The notes under the pieces: generated by a model
The model's database searches: none
What the model was told of the DNA's origin: nothing
What the model saw: the letters and a program-made list of their open reading frames with translations, nothing else
Shown: positions 16,382 to 25,732 of the stretch, piece after piece
Position numbering within the stretch: the first letter of the stretch is position 1
Layout of the letters: every line of letters starts with the position of its first letter
Source: Deltaproteobacteria bacterium
GTDB taxonomy: Bacteria; Myxococcota_A; UBA796; SXON01
Direction: 5' to 3'
NCBI GenBank assembly: GCA_947486185.1
Contig: CANKTH010000008.1
Location: 1-64,000, forward strand
Length of the DNA: 64,000 nucleotides
Translations under genes and position numbers: made by a program

Positions 16382-16942
16382 TCAGCCGCCGAGTTTCTCA
16401 GCCAGTACGGCCGTGATCTTCGGCGTGAGCACCGCCCAGTCGGCGTCGGCGGCACGGGTCACGGTCACGAAGTCCTTGACGGCAAATACGCTTTTGACAC
16501 CGGTTATCGAGAACAGGGCACCGGCGAAGGCGTGGCCAGCCGCGTCCTCGGCCCCGTTGAACGAGAGCGAGCCCTTCTCCACGACACGGACGGAACACGT
16601 GAACTTACGCGCGTTGGGGTTGGGGGTATCCTCGGCGTAGACCTGGACCTTGGCCTTCGCGGGCGGCGCGTGACCGTGGTCGTGGGGATGGCTGTGCCCG
16701 TGGTGATCGTCGTCCTGGGGCGGGGGCGGGGGCGGCGGTTCCTCACGCTCGTGGGCGTGGGAATGACCGTGGGAATGGCCGTGCGAATGGGCGTGTGCGT
16801 CGCCATCCGCCTCGGCAGCCGGCGGGCGGGAAGGCGGCGTCGGGCGCGACACCGGGCGCGGGGGAACCGCCGGAGGAGCTGCCTTTTTCCCGAAGATGCG
16901 GCGGAGGAGGCGTAGCGGAAGGCCGAGGACACTGCGGATCAT
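16382..16942 (-). CDS. Nfu/NifU N-terminal-domain protein with a long histidine-rich segment
   Basis: The C-terminal 85 or so residues of this 186-residue protein match the Nfu N-terminal domain (YAEDTPNPNARKF, FSITGVKSVFAVKDFVTVTR, DWAVLTPKI). This domain accompanies Fe-S cluster carrier proteins but does not carry the CxxC cluster site, which is absent here. The N-terminal 100 residues are unusual: an amphipathic basic start, a proline run, two histidine-rich blocks (HAHSHGHSHGHSHAH near 49-63 and HHGHSHPHDHGH near 79-90) separated by seven prolines. The blocks resemble Ni or Zn storage tails. It is followed by the tatC gene on the same strand, 16 bases away. Confidence 0.75.
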   Translation of the reverse strand: MIRSVLGLPLRLLRRIFGKKAAPPAVPPRPVSRPTPPSRPPAAEADGDAHAHSHGHSHGHSHAHEREEPPPPPPPQDDDHHGHSHPHDHGHAPPAKAKVQVYAEDTPNPNARKFTCSVRVVEKGSLSFNGAEDAAGHAFAGALFSITGVKSVFAVKDFVTVTRAADADWAVLTPKITAVLAEKLGG

Positions 16943-16958
16943 GAGGGCTCCAAGCGCA

Positions 16959-17714
16959 TCAAGCTAACGCCCCCGCGGGCGGGCGGATCTTGGTCGTGAA
17001 GATCCTCGCCACCCCGATGGACGCAATGTAAAGAATAATCAGGGGGATAGCCATCAATACCTGAGACATGACATCAGGAGGCGTGAGCACCGCCGCGACG
17101 ACAGCGATCGCGACGACGCTGTAGCGAAATCCCTTGATCATGTCGATGTGGTCGATGAGGCCGAGGCGCGCGAGGAAGTAGACCACGATGGGGAGCTGGA
17201 AGGACCCCCCGAAGGTGACAAGCAGGGTCAGCGCCATGCCGAGGTAGCTGTCGATCGACAGCACCGCCTCCACGTTCTCAGGCGTCATCGTGAGAAACAC
17301 CGGGAAGCCAAGTTGGAACACCACGTAGTAGCAAAAGAGGGCCCCTCCGGCGAACAGCGTGGTGGACGCCGCCACCAGGGGGAGCACCCAGCGCTTCTCC
17401 GCGTCGTAGAGCCCGGGCGCCACAAAACGCCACACCTGCCAGAACACCACGGGCGAGGCAAAAAAGAGGCCCGCCACGCCCGAGAGCTTGAGCTGGACCG
17501 TGATGCCCTCCATCGCGCCGACGATCGCGAGGGTACCTGCGCCGGTGGTGACCAGCGCCTCGTTCATCGGGCGTACCAACCAGGCAAAGATACGTTCCGA
17601 AAAAAAATAGGCCACCGCCGTACACACGACGACCACCGCCGCGCTGGTCATGACCCGTCGGCGAAGCTCCCGGAGGTGGTCCATGAGGGGCATCTTGGAG
17701 TCATCGGCGTTCAT
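16959..17714 (-). CDS. tatC: Twin-arginine translocase subunit TatC
   Basis: This 251-residue protein has six membrane segments and the TatC signature MPLMDHLRELRRRV near the N-terminus. The PLxxHLxELRxR motif is the twin-arginine signal contact region. The conserved VLxxYxxFQ-like region reads FCYYVVFQLGFPVF. TatC recognises folded proteins carrying RR signals. The ATG at 17712-17714 overlaps the tatB stop as ATGA; an alternative start eight codons earlier is less likely. An RR-signal client is visible in this window: ActB begins FNRRDFLK. Confidence 0.95.
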   Translation of the reverse strand: MNADDSKMPLMDHLRELRRRVMTSAAVVVVCTAVAYFFSERIFAWLVRPMNEALVTTGAGTLAIVGAMEGITVQLKLSGVAGLFFASPVVFWQVWRFVAPGLYDAEKRWVLPLVAASTTLFAGGALFCYYVVFQLGFPVFLTMTPENVEAVLSIDSYLGMALTLLVTFGGSFQLPIVVYFLARLGLIDHIDMIKGFRYSVVAIAVVAAVLTPPDVMSQVLMAIPLIILYIASIGVARIFTTKIRPPAGALA

Positions 17715-18175
17715 CCTGACTCCTCCTTGATGGTCCACCGACGGGCTGCCGCGTCCTCGGGGAGTCGAGGATCGGGGAGCTCCAATCCCGGTTCAGCCTC
17801 GGGCACGGGCGCCGCCTGACGCCCCGAGAGGCCAGGATCGCCGTCCAGGACGGTGGCATCCACGACGGTCTCGGGCCCAGGCAACGGGCGGCCCTCGGGC
17901 GGGCGGGGCACCGAATCCGGAGCAGGCGGCGTCGCCGTCGCGGCTCGGCGCTGCTCCATCTCCTCTCGTCGCCGCTTCATCTCATCGCGCCGCTCCTCAG
18001 CCTCCACCTTCGCAACCTCGGTGTTGAACGCCCGGCGCAGCTCGTCGCTGGCGCGGCGCAGCTTCGCGTACTGGCGCCCGACCATGCGCATCATCGCCGG
18101 GAGGTCCTCGGGGCGGACGAAGATCAGGATCAACACCCCGACCACCACCATCTCCCCGATGCTCAGGTCGAACAC
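17711..18175 (-). CDS. tatB: Twin-arginine translocase subunit TatB (or TatA/B-type)
   Basis: This 154-residue protein begins FDLSIGEMVVVGVLILIFVRPEDLP, which matches the TatA/B start FDIG-x-x-E-L, one membrane helix and the G/R-P-E-x-LP hinge. An amphipathic helix and a charged coiled coil (EERRDEMKRRREEMEQRR) follow, then a proline-rich tail. The length fits TatB more than TatA. The GTG start at 18173-18175 places the FDLS motif at the very N-terminus as in the family; a GTG two codons earlier is possible. It overlaps tatC by four bases. No separate tatA gene is in the window. Confidence 0.87.
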   Translation of the reverse strand: MFDLSIGEMVVVGVLILIFVRPEDLPAMMRMVGRQYAKLRRASDELRRAFNTEVAKVEAEERRDEMKRRREEMEQRRAATATPPAPDSVPRPPEGRPLPGPETVVDATVLDGDPGLSGRQAAPVPEAEPGLELPDPRLPEDAAARRWTIKEESG

Positions 18176-18227
18176 ACCCACCTCGCCGCCGCCCGTGTAG
18201 CCAACCACCGCCCACCGCGCATCTCGA

Positions 18228-19913
18228 ATGGGCCCGCCGCGCGCATTTCGGATAGCCCCACGCGTGCCCGCCTTCCCCCTCTCCCTTCGCCTCCTTGTTG
18301 CGTTACCCCTCTGGGGCATCGGTGTCGCCGCCACGAGGCTGATGGAGCGCCGCCGTCCCATGCTGCGGCTGACCCTGGACGCCCAGCACCCGCTGCCCGA
18401 CGCCCAGACCCTCGCCGCGTTGACAGAGGATCGTGGCGTACGAGGGCTCTGGATCACGATCGTCAGCCTCCACACGGGCTGGGCGACGCTGACGGCCTGG
18501 CGGGAGTGCCTCGGGCGCGCGCGCGCCGCCGGGGCCTTCGTGGTCGTCGAGCTGGAGAACCCTGGAAACGCCGAGATCTACCTTGCATCGGTCGCGGACC
18601 GGGTCTACCTGCGGCCCGCGAGCTCGCTCGCCCTGATCGGCGTCGGCGCGACCTTACGGTTCTTCGGGGACGCGCTTGCGCGCCTGGGCGTGGAGTTCGA
18701 CTTCGAAGCCGCCGGCGCCTACAAGAGCTTTGGCGAGAGCTTCACCCGCGCTTTTGCCTCCGCTGCCAACCGCGAGGCGACGGCGAGCATCGTAGCTTCG
18801 CTCCAGGAAGAGCTGGTCCACCGGATCGCTGAGGGAAGAAAGCTGGAAATCTCGGCTGTGCAGGCCGCGCTGGAGGAGGCGCCGCTCTCGGCCGACCGCG
18901 CGGTCGGATTGGGACTGGCCGACGCCGCGCTATATCCGGACGCGGTGAAAGCCGCATTGGAGCAGGAGCTTGGCGAGGACTTCGCCCAGCTGCCCTTTGT
19001 TCGTTGGGCCCGCGCAAGGCGACGCCTGCAACGCCTGAGCGCCTGGATGGAAGGCCGGAAGCGGGTAGTGGTGGTCCACCTGGACGGCGCGATCCTCGAC
19101 GACGCCAGCGTCGCGCCCACCGACCTCATCACCCCAGCGCCGACCATCGAGGCGCTCGACGCGCTACGGGAGGACGACAACATCGCGGGGGTGGTCCTGG
19201 CGATTCGTTCCCCTGGCGGAAGCGCTGTGGCCAGCGATCTCATCTGGCAGGCGGCCACCCGCCTCGCGGCGCGCCACCCCACCGTCGCCGCGCTGGGGGA
19301 CGTCGCGGCGAGCGGCGGCTACTACATCGCAGTCGCCGCCACCGAGATCCTCGCCCTCCCAACGACCCTCACCGGCTCCATTGGCGTATTTGGCGGGAAA
19401 CCTGTGCTCTCCGGTGCAGGCGCCCGGCTCGGTATTCACAGCGAGCTGGTCGTCGGCGCCCCCCACGCCGGTCTTTACAGCCCAGACCGCCCCTTCAGCC
19501 CAACCGAGCGGAGGAGCTTTCGCCAGAGCCTTGAGCGCACCTACGCCACCTTCCTCGACCGCGTATCCCGCGGTAGAAAACGCACTGTAGAAGCCATAGA
19601 ACCTCACGCCCAAGGCCGCGTGTGGACCGGCAGACAGGCGCTGGAGCTGGGCCTGGTGGATCGCCTCGGCACGATCGACGACGCGGTCGCGCGGGTGGCC
19701 GCCCTCGCAAGTGTGCCCGTTCGCCGGGTCGATCTCGTGCTCACGCCCAAGCAGGGTCGGCTCCTGAAGCTGGTCCGCGCACTGGGCGCCTACACTCCGG
19801 CGGGCGCGCTGCTGGAGCCGCTGGCCCAGCTGAGCCAGCGCGGGCTCGTGCTGCTCGAGGTTCCTGCCGGGACCCCACTCGCGTTATGGCCCTTTGAACT
19901 TGAGCTTCGCTGA
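18228..19913 (+). CDS. sppA: Signal peptide peptidase SppA, long (67K-type) form
   Basis: This 561-residue protein has an N-terminal membrane helix (about 19-36) and two tandem ClpP-like domains, as in long-form SppA. The catalytic dyad is visible: K166 in GAYKSFGESF and a serine near residue 362 in DVAASGGYYIA. SppA degrades cleaved signal peptides in the membrane. The start at 18228 is the first ATG; a GTG at 18264 is an alternative with little effect on the membrane helix. It is divergent from tatBC, with 52 bases between starts, so both export-related transcripts may share a control region. Confidence 0.9.
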   Translation: MGPPRAFRIAPRVPAFPLSLRLLVALPLWGIGVAATRLMERRRPMLRLTLDAQHPLPDAQTLAALTEDRGVRGLWITIVSLHTGWATLTAWRECLGRARAAGAFVVVELENPGNAEIYLASVADRVYLRPASSLALIGVGATLRFFGDALARLGVEFDFEAAGAYKSFGESFTRAFASAANREATASIVASLQEELVHRIAEGRKLEISAVQAALEEAPLSADRAVGLGLADAALYPDAVKAALEQELGEDFAQLPFVRWARARRRLQRLSAWMEGRKRVVVVHLDGAILDDASVAPTDLITPAPTIEALDALREDDNIAGVVLAIRSPGGSAVASDLIWQAATRLAARHPTVAALGDVAASGGYYIAVAATEILALPTTLTGSIGVFGGKPVLSGAGARLGIHSELVVGAPHAGLYSPDRPFSPTERRSFRQSLERTYATFLDRVSRGRKRTVEAIEPHAQGRVWTGRQALELGLVDRLGTIDDAVARVAALASVPVRRVDLVLTPKQGRLLKLVRALGAYTPAGALLEPLAQLSQRGLVLLEVPAGTPLALWPFELELR

Positions 19914-19930
19914 CCTGCGCGGCGACGGCC

Positions 19931-21199
19931 TCAGGGTTTTAGAAAGGCGGCGGTGGTGTTGCCCTCTCGCGTTCCATCCGCCTTCTTCCAGACATAATCA
20001 AAGACCTCGGCGCGGCGGATCTGCACGACGTCGCCCTTGGTGAGCCCGGGCACCGCCGCAGGCTGGGTGGCGAGCACCCCGATCATCAGGTCTGCCTCCC
20101 AGCTTCGAAGCTCCACCCACAGGTATTCTCGGGTCGCCCCGGCGCTGAACGGTACGCTCACGGCCACCGCGCCGCCGCCCAATCCCGCACGGAAGGCGGC
20201 TTGAACCTCGTTGTCCAGCCGCGACATGGCGCGCGCCCGGGCCTCTTCCAGGGTCGCGGGCGGGGCCACGGGTACCGCCGGCGCCGTTACCGCCGGCGCG
20301 GCCACCACGGGGGCCGGTGCGGGGCCGACGGGGGCGGTAGAGACGACCGCGACCGGCTCGGCGATCATGCCAGGCGCCACCTCGGGGGCCTCTTCCAGCT
20401 CGGTGCCCGGCACGACCGGAAGGGTGATCTCACCGTCAAAGTTGAGCTCGTAGAGCGGGGGCAACGGATCGCTCTCGCGCGCACCCACCTCGGTGAAAGT
20501 CGCGGTGCCCGAGACCATCGAATCGGCGATGCTGAGGGTGGCCTCGAGCTCGTCGCGGGTCGCCAGCGCGGTGGCGGTGGCGGCGATCACGAGCGACACG
20601 TCCCCGCCGACCTCGGGGCTCACCGCATCCACCACGAGGTCGGGGAGGCCAAAGCGCCTCAATCCCCGGGTCACGAGGCGGAGATCACCGGCCGGGTCGG
20701 AGCTGTCATGAAGCTCCGCGTCAATCACATACCAGGCGTCCAACGCCCCGTCCGGGTCAAGCGCCTGCCATGCCGCAGCACCGTAGAGCTTCTGGGTGTC
20801 CAGGTCTTCGACCCACCCGCCCGAGGCGACCGCTGCCTCGCCAAACGCCCTGTGCGCGACACGCAGGACAGCGCGGGCTTCGGAGCGCGGGGCGGCAAAC
20901 CACGCGAGCACCAGCTGCTGGGACGCCGCGAGCTCAGTCGGTCGATCCACGTCGACGCCGTAGGTCGCTACGAAATCCGCGTCGGGAATACCAAACTCGG
21001 GGCCAGCGATCCCCATGATCCGCCCCGGTTTGCTCGCCTGCTGGGGAAAGCCGGAGCGCGATTTCAGGCTCGCCAGGCTGTCGTCGAGGCCCGAAATCAC
21101 CTCGTCCGAGCAGGTGGGGTTGCAGTACAAAGCCAAGGCGAAACGGGCATCTGGAAGCGCCGCGGATGCGAGGGCGAAGCCTATCGAAGCCAGGAGCAT
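19931..21199 (-). CDS. Exported protein with a C-terminal DUF2314-like domain
   Basis: This 422-residue protein has a signal peptide (LLASIGFALASAALPDA). The last 100 or so residues (EYLWVELRSWEADLMIGVLA, GLTKGDVVQIRR, AEVFDYVWKKADG) fit DUF2314, known from YegJ-like proteins of unknown role. The N-terminal 250 residues also look like a paired domain common in front of DUF2314 (FALALYCNPTCSDEV, a helix, then SQQLVLAWFAAP). An Ala/Pro/Val-rich linker sits between. The ATG at 21197-21199 is preceded by AGG-rich sequence. It converges on sppA, with 17 bases between stops, and is divergent from ileS. Confidence 0.65.
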   Translation of the reverse strand: MLLASIGFALASAALPDARFALALYCNPTCSDEVISGLDDSLASLKSRSGFPQQASKPGRIMGIAGPEFGIPDADFVATYGVDVDRPTELAASQQLVLAWFAAPRSEARAVLRVAHRAFGEAAVASGGWVEDLDTQKLYGAAAWQALDPDGALDAWYVIDAELHDSSDPAGDLRLVTRGLRRFGLPDLVVDAVSPEVGGDVSLVIAATATALATRDELEATLSIADSMVSGTATFTEVGARESDPLPPLYELNFDGEITLPVVPGTELEEAPEVAPGMIAEPVAVVSTAPVGPAPAPVVAAPAVTAPAVPVAPPATLEEARARAMSRLDNEVQAAFRAGLGGGAVAVSVPFSAGATREYLWVELRSWEADLMIGVLATQPAAVPGLTKGDVVQIRRAEVFDYVWKKADGTREGNTTAAFLKP

Positions 21200-21385
21200 G
21201 AACCACCTTCGTCGCAGCGACGCGAGCGTACGCCCTTCTATTCAGGGCGCCGAAGATCCGCCGCCGGCCTGGAGTTGATCCCGCCGGGCTCGAAACGGGC
21301 GACGGGAGCCCGCGCGCCCGTAGACGCCTGACGGGCCCGCGCGAGCAATACCGGTTAGCAGCCCGCCCCGCCGAAAGGAGCTTGT

Positions 21386-24300
21386 ATGGCACGTTTATGG
21401 TCAGAGCTGCCCACGCCCCCCGAGCTCGAGTCCGAGGTCCTCGCCTTCTGGAAAGCGAACGGAATCTTCGCGAAGAGCATGGCGCAGCGAAAGGACGGCC
21501 CACGCTTCGTATTCTACGAAGGCCCTCCTACGGCGAATGGAATTCCGCATAACGGGCATGTGCTCACCCGCGTGATCAAGGACCTCCTGCCCCGCTACCG
21601 CACCATGCGTGGCGACTCAGTGCCCCGGATCGCGGGCTGGGACACCCACGGGCTGCCAGTGGAGGTCGAGGTCGAAAAAGAGCTGGGGATCCACGGGAAA
21701 GCCGCGATCGAAGAGTTCGGCGTCGAGGCCTTCTCCCGCCGCTGCATCGCATCGGTGTTCCGCTACACGCAGGAATGGGAGGAGATGAGCGCGAAGGTGG
21801 GCTTCTGGGTGGATCTCGAAGGCGCCTACGTCACCTACCATCGGAGCTACGTCGAGAGCGTCTGGTGGGCGCTCTCGACCCTGTTCAAGAAGGGCCTGTT
21901 GTACCAGGGCCACAAGATCGTCTGGTGGTGGCCGCAAGGCGGCACCGCGTTGTCCTCCGGGGAGGTCGGCGACGGCTACCGAACGGTGGACGACCCGTCG
22001 CTCACCGTGCGCTTCAGACTTCCCGATCATCCGGGTTGTTCGCTGCTTGCCTGGACTACGACCCCGTGGACCTTACCGTCCAACGTCGCGCTCGCGGTGA
22101 AACCGGACGCCGACTACGCGTGGATCCAGCACGGTGAGGAGCAGCTCATCGTCGCCGCAGCGCTGGCGGCGCAGGTCCCCGGTGAGGTGGTCAGGGTGGT
22201 GAAGGGCGCCGACCTCGTCGGTCTCCGTTACGAACCGCTCTACCGGTTCGCCGATCCGGGCGAAGGGAAGAGCTGGGAGGTGGTTGCAGGGGACCACGTG
22301 ACCCTGGACGCGACGGGAATCGTACACACCGCGCCGGCCTTCGGTGAGGACGACTTCGCCCTCGCGAAGAAGCTGGGTCTGGGCTTCCTCCAGCTTGTCG
22401 GCCCCGATGGACGGTTCGTGGCCGGTACCGGTTTCCTCGAGGGGCGGTACTGCAAGGAGGCGGACAAGGACATCGTCCGGGAGCTCAAGGAGCGAGGCCT
22501 CGTGTTCAAAAGCGAGACCTTACGCCACGAATACCCGTTCTGCCCCCGGGCGGACCAGGACCCGCTCATCCAGTACGCCCGGCCGGCGTGGTTCATCCGC
22601 ACCACCGCGCTGAAAGAGGCGGCGCTGGCCAACAACGCCGCGGTGAACTGGCTCCCCGCCACCATTCGGGATGGGCGCTTCGGCGACTTCCTGAGGAACA
22701 ACGTTGACTGGGCCCTGTCCCGCGAGCGCTTCTGGGGCACGCCGCTGAACATCTGGAGCTGCGAGAGCTGCGGCCATCGTGTCGCTCCGGCCTCGGCCGC
22801 AGAGATCGAGGCGCTCGCCCCCAACGCGTTCGACCCCTCCGTGGACCGCGATCTGCAGGTGCACAAACCCTGGATCGACCGTGTGATCCTCCCTTGCGCC
22901 GCTTGCGGGGGGCAGATGCGGCGGGTGCCCGAGGTGATCGACTGCTGGTTCGACTCCGGCTGTATGCCCTTCGCGCAGCTCGGCTGGCCCCACCAGAACC
23001 ACGAGCAATTCCGCAAGTCCTACCCTGCGGATTTCATCTCAGAGGCGGTGGACCAGACCCGGGGGTGGTTCTACTCGCTCATGATGATCGCGACCCTGCT
23101 GTTCGACGAAGAGACCTGCGCCGACCACGGCCTGAGTCCGGAGCTGCCTCGCCCCTTCCGGAACTGCGTGGTCCTGGGTCACGTCTGCGACGCGGACGGC
23201 AAGAAAGAGTCCAAGTCTAAAGGCAACTATACCTCCCCAGACCTCGTTCTCAAGGGTCGGATGAAGGTGCAGGTGGTCGCCGATCCTGGCCTGGAGCGTG
23301 GCCAGCTCGGCCTGAAGGCGCCCCAGGTGAAGGGCCTGGGGTTTGACAGCAACGAGCGATTTACTGCTTTTCTCCCCGACGGCTCGGGGCTGCCGACCGG
23401 AGAGGGGCTGGCGCTCGTTTTGGTAGCCCGACCCGTGAAAGGTAAGGACACCGCCGCGATGCACCCCGATGACATCGCGGCGCTCGGGCTCCGGCGGGAG
23501 GCGGTGCTCGTCCCCCCCTTCGCCCCACCGGGAGCCGACGCCTTCCGCTGGCTCTTCTACGCCTCCAATCCCCCATGGAACAACACCCGCATTTCCCTCA
23601 AGGCGATCCTGGAGGGCCAGCGCGAGTTCCTGTTCCGCCTGAAGAACGTCCACCAGTTCCTCGTGCTTCACCGCGGAGCCGCGCCGCCGCAGGCCCCACG
23701 CGCCCGCCACCTCCTCGATCGGTGGATCCTCCACGGCCTCGCACGCCTGATCGACGACGTGACTGGCTGGCTCGACCGGTACCTGATCTTTGAGCCGGCG
23801 CGCGCGATCCAGGACTTTGTCGACGGTCTCTCCAACTGGTGGCTTCGCCGGAGCCGAAGCCGGTTCGACGACCCCGGAGAAGACGGCGTAGACGCGCGGG
23901 ACACCCTGTTGTTCGTGCTCACGACGCTAAGCCGGGTGGTCGCGCCGTTTGTGCCCTTCATCGCGGAGGGCATCTGGCGCTCGCTTCGAGCCGACGGAGA
24001 CGCGGAGAGCGTCCACCTCACGGATTGGCCGGCCTCTGAAGCTCGTTTCCTCGATGAGGCCCTCGCCGGGCGAATGGCGCTGGTGCGGGAGGTGAGCTCG
24101 CTCGGCCTCGCCGCGCGGAGTCAGGTGGGTGTTCGGGTGCGCCAGCCGCTCGCTGCGGCCGAGGTGCTGCTCGCCCGGCCCGAAGCCGCCGGGGAGCTGG
24201 GCGAGCTCCTCGAGCTCATCCGCGACGAACTCAATGTCCGCGAGCTCCGGTTTCCGCGCGACCCCGAACGTTTCGTCGCCTTCAAGGTCAAACCGGACTT

Positions 24301-24790
24301 CAAGGTGCTCGGGAAGAAGCTCGGGAAGGACATGAAGGCCTGCCAGGACCTGCTGCGGGGACTGCCGGGCGCCGCCGTGCGCCAGCAGGTGCTCGACGGC
24401 GGCCTTCGTATGGATCTACCAGCAGGAACTTACGTGCTCGGTCCGGAGGAGATCGTGGTCGAAGTCTCTCCCCTCCCCGGCTACCAGGCGGCGAGCTCGC
24501 CGTCGGCGGTGGTCGCGCTGAGCAGCGCGCTGGATGAGGACCTCCGTGAAGAAGGGCTGATGCGCGAGGTGGTGTCGAAGGTGCAGGGCGTGCGCAAGAG
24601 CCTTGGCCTCGGCTACGACGAACAGGTGTGGCTGCGGCTGAGCGGCGGCGCGCGGACAGAACGGATGAAAGCACGCTTCGGCGCAGTGCTCACCCGCAGC
24701 ACCGGGGCGGAGTTCGGCGCCGCCGTCGGAGATCCGCTATCCTTCACGGTGGATGGGGAGGAGCTTGTCCTGGTTGTCTCGCGCTGCTGA
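21386..24790 (+). CDS. ileS: Isoleucyl-tRNA synthetase with altered KMSKS loop and insertion
   Basis: This 1134-residue class I synthetase charges tRNA-Ile. The HIGH-type motif reads PHNGH (54-58) in PPTANGIPHNGHVL, and the editing-domain segment TTPWTLPSN is intact. The second signature is KESKSKGNY at 607-615 instead of KMSKS. About 80 extra residues separate it from the GADAFRWLFY block (716 onward); in most IleRS these are about 15 residues apart. The C-terminal anticodon-binding part is long, resembling the eukaryote-like IleS2 group that often tolerates mupirocin (a family inference). AAAGGAG lies seven bases before the ATG. Confidence 0.95.
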   Translation: MARLWSELPTPPELESEVLAFWKANGIFAKSMAQRKDGPRFVFYEGPPTANGIPHNGHVLTRVIKDLLPRYRTMRGDSVPRIAGWDTHGLPVEVEVEKELGIHGKAAIEEFGVEAFSRRCIASVFRYTQEWEEMSAKVGFWVDLEGAYVTYHRSYVESVWWALSTLFKKGLLYQGHKIVWWWPQGGTALSSGEVGDGYRTVDDPSLTVRFRLPDHPGCSLLAWTTTPWTLPSNVALAVKPDADYAWIQHGEEQLIVAAALAAQVPGEVVRVVKGADLVGLRYEPLYRFADPGEGKSWEVVAGDHVTLDATGIVHTAPAFGEDDFALAKKLGLGFLQLVGPDGRFVAGTGFLEGRYCKEADKDIVRELKERGLVFKSETLRHEYPFCPRADQDPLIQYARPAWFIRTTALKEAALANNAAVNWLPATIRDGRFGDFLRNNVDWALSRERFWGTPLNIWSCESCGHRVAPASAAEIEALAPNAFDPSVDRDLQVHKPWIDRVILPCAACGGQMRRVPEVIDCWFDSGCMPFAQLGWPHQNHEQFRKSYPADFISEAVDQTRGWFYSLMMIATLLFDEETCADHGLSPELPRPFRNCVVLGHVCDADGKKESKSKGNYTSPDLVLKGRMKVQVVADPGLERGQLGLKAPQVKGLGFDSNERFTAFLPDGSGLPTGEGLALVLVARPVKGKDTAAMHPDDIAALGLRREAVLVPPFAPPGADAFRWLFYASNPPWNNTRISLKAILEGQREFLFRLKNVHQFLVLHRGAAPPQAPRARHLLDRWILHGLARLIDDVTGWLDRYLIFEPARAIQDFVDGLSNWWLRRSRSRFDDPGEDGVDARDTLLFVLTTLSRVVAPFVPFIAEGIWRSLRADGDAESVHLTDWPASEARFLDEALAGRMALVREVSSLGLAARSQVGVRVRQPLAAAEVLLARPEAAGELGELLELIRDELNVRELRFPRDPERFVAFKVKPDFKVLGKKLGKDMKACQDLLRGLPGAAVRQQVLDGGLRMDLPAGTYVLGPEEIVVEVSPLPGYQAASSPSAVVALSSALDEDLREEGLMREVVSKVQGVRKSLGLGYDEQVWLRLSGGARTERMKARFGAVLTRSTGAEFGAAVGDPLSFTVDGEELVLVVSRC

Positions 24791-24850
24791 CCCCCGGGCC
24801 CAGCCCCAGCTCCCACGCTCCCCCAGCCTGCGCCACGTCGGGAAGGGGTC

Positions 24851-25732
24851 ATGAGCGGTCTGCCCGATGAGGTGCTGGACCTCCTCGCGGCGCACGGGCC
24901 GGTCAAGCTGGTCGCGCGCCACAACGGGCAGGTGGTCCACGTACAATCCGCGCCGTTGAGCCGCGAGCTCTTCCTGCTCGTGCCGCGGTCCAGCACGATC
25001 CTGTCCGCGTTGGACACCGCGCCCGGGGCGGAGCTTATCGCCGATGATCCGCAAGGAAGCTATCAGATCCGGATCAAGGGCCGGGCCGTGGCAGGAAGGC
25101 AGGCCTCGCGTGAGTCCCGCCGGAGCGAGCTGATCTTCTGGGTGCCGGAAAAGGCCAACCTCCAGAGCTTCATCGCCGTCCGCCTCCATCCCGAGCACCT
25201 CGATTTTTCCAAGGCGCCCGTCGGCGCTGCCGAGGAGCGCTGGCGCGCGGCAGGCCCCGTGCCTGGCGGTGAGCTCCCCCCGCTCGTGAGCCGCTGGGGC
25301 CGGCTGGGTAGCTTCGGCATGACCGGCGGCATCGCCGTCGCCTTGGCGACCTGTTGGTTCTGGATCCTGGTCATCGCCGACGAGCCGCACAAGCGGATGT
25401 TCCTCCTCGTCGTCATGGCGCTGTCTTCGACCAGCCTGCTGGTCGGGTCGGTGCTCCTTGCGCAGGTTTGGGCCTTCTCTCGCTGGCGGGAGGGAACGGG
25501 GCCCGAAGGACCCGCCGAGCTGCTGGTAGCCGGCTGGGCGGGGCCGCACGAGCTCACACCCGTCGCGCTCGGCGCGGGCACCCTCGGGGCAGTGCTCGCG
25601 ATCCTGCTCGGGATGGTAGGAGATCGGTCGTTATTTACCGGTGCGCTCCTGTCGAGCGGCGTGTGGTGGTACCTCCCGTACCAGGCGCTCCGCCACTTTA
25701 TGCGACAGGCCGACACTGCTGAGGGGGTTTGA
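24851..25732 (+). CDS. Membrane-anchored PNPOx-like split-barrel protein
   Basis: The first 120 residues of this 293-residue protein resemble the pyridoxamine-phosphate-oxidase-related split barrel (DLLAAHGPVKLVARHNGQVV, LFLLVPRSSTILSAL, RIKGRAVAGR), a fold that binds FMN or related cofactors. Four hydrophobic segments follow (about 153-175, 180-205, 235-255 and 258-280), making a membrane-tethered cytoplasmic domain. GGAAGGGG is just upstream of the ATG. The stop overlaps the next gene as TGATG. It follows ileS by 60 bases. The cofactor and substrate cannot be inferred. Confidence 0.6.
   Translation: MSGLPDEVLDLLAAHGPVKLVARHNGQVVHVQSAPLSRELFLLVPRSSTILSALDTAPGAELIADDPQGSYQIRIKGRAVAGRQASRESRRSELIFWVPEKANLQSFIAVRLHPEHLDFSKAPVGAAEERWRAAGPVPGGELPPLVSRWGRLGSFGMTGGIAVALATCWFWILVIADEPHKRMFLLVVMALSSTSLLVGSVLLAQVWAFSRWREGTGPEGPAELLVAGWAGPHELTPVALGAGTLGAVLAILLGMVGDRSLFTGALLSSGVWWYLPYQALRHFMRQADTAEGV

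Noticed and set aside
17711-18475. Longer tatB frame starting at 18475
   Set aside because: The first 100 residues of that frame lack Tat character and run antisense into sppA; the family start FDLS begins at 18175.
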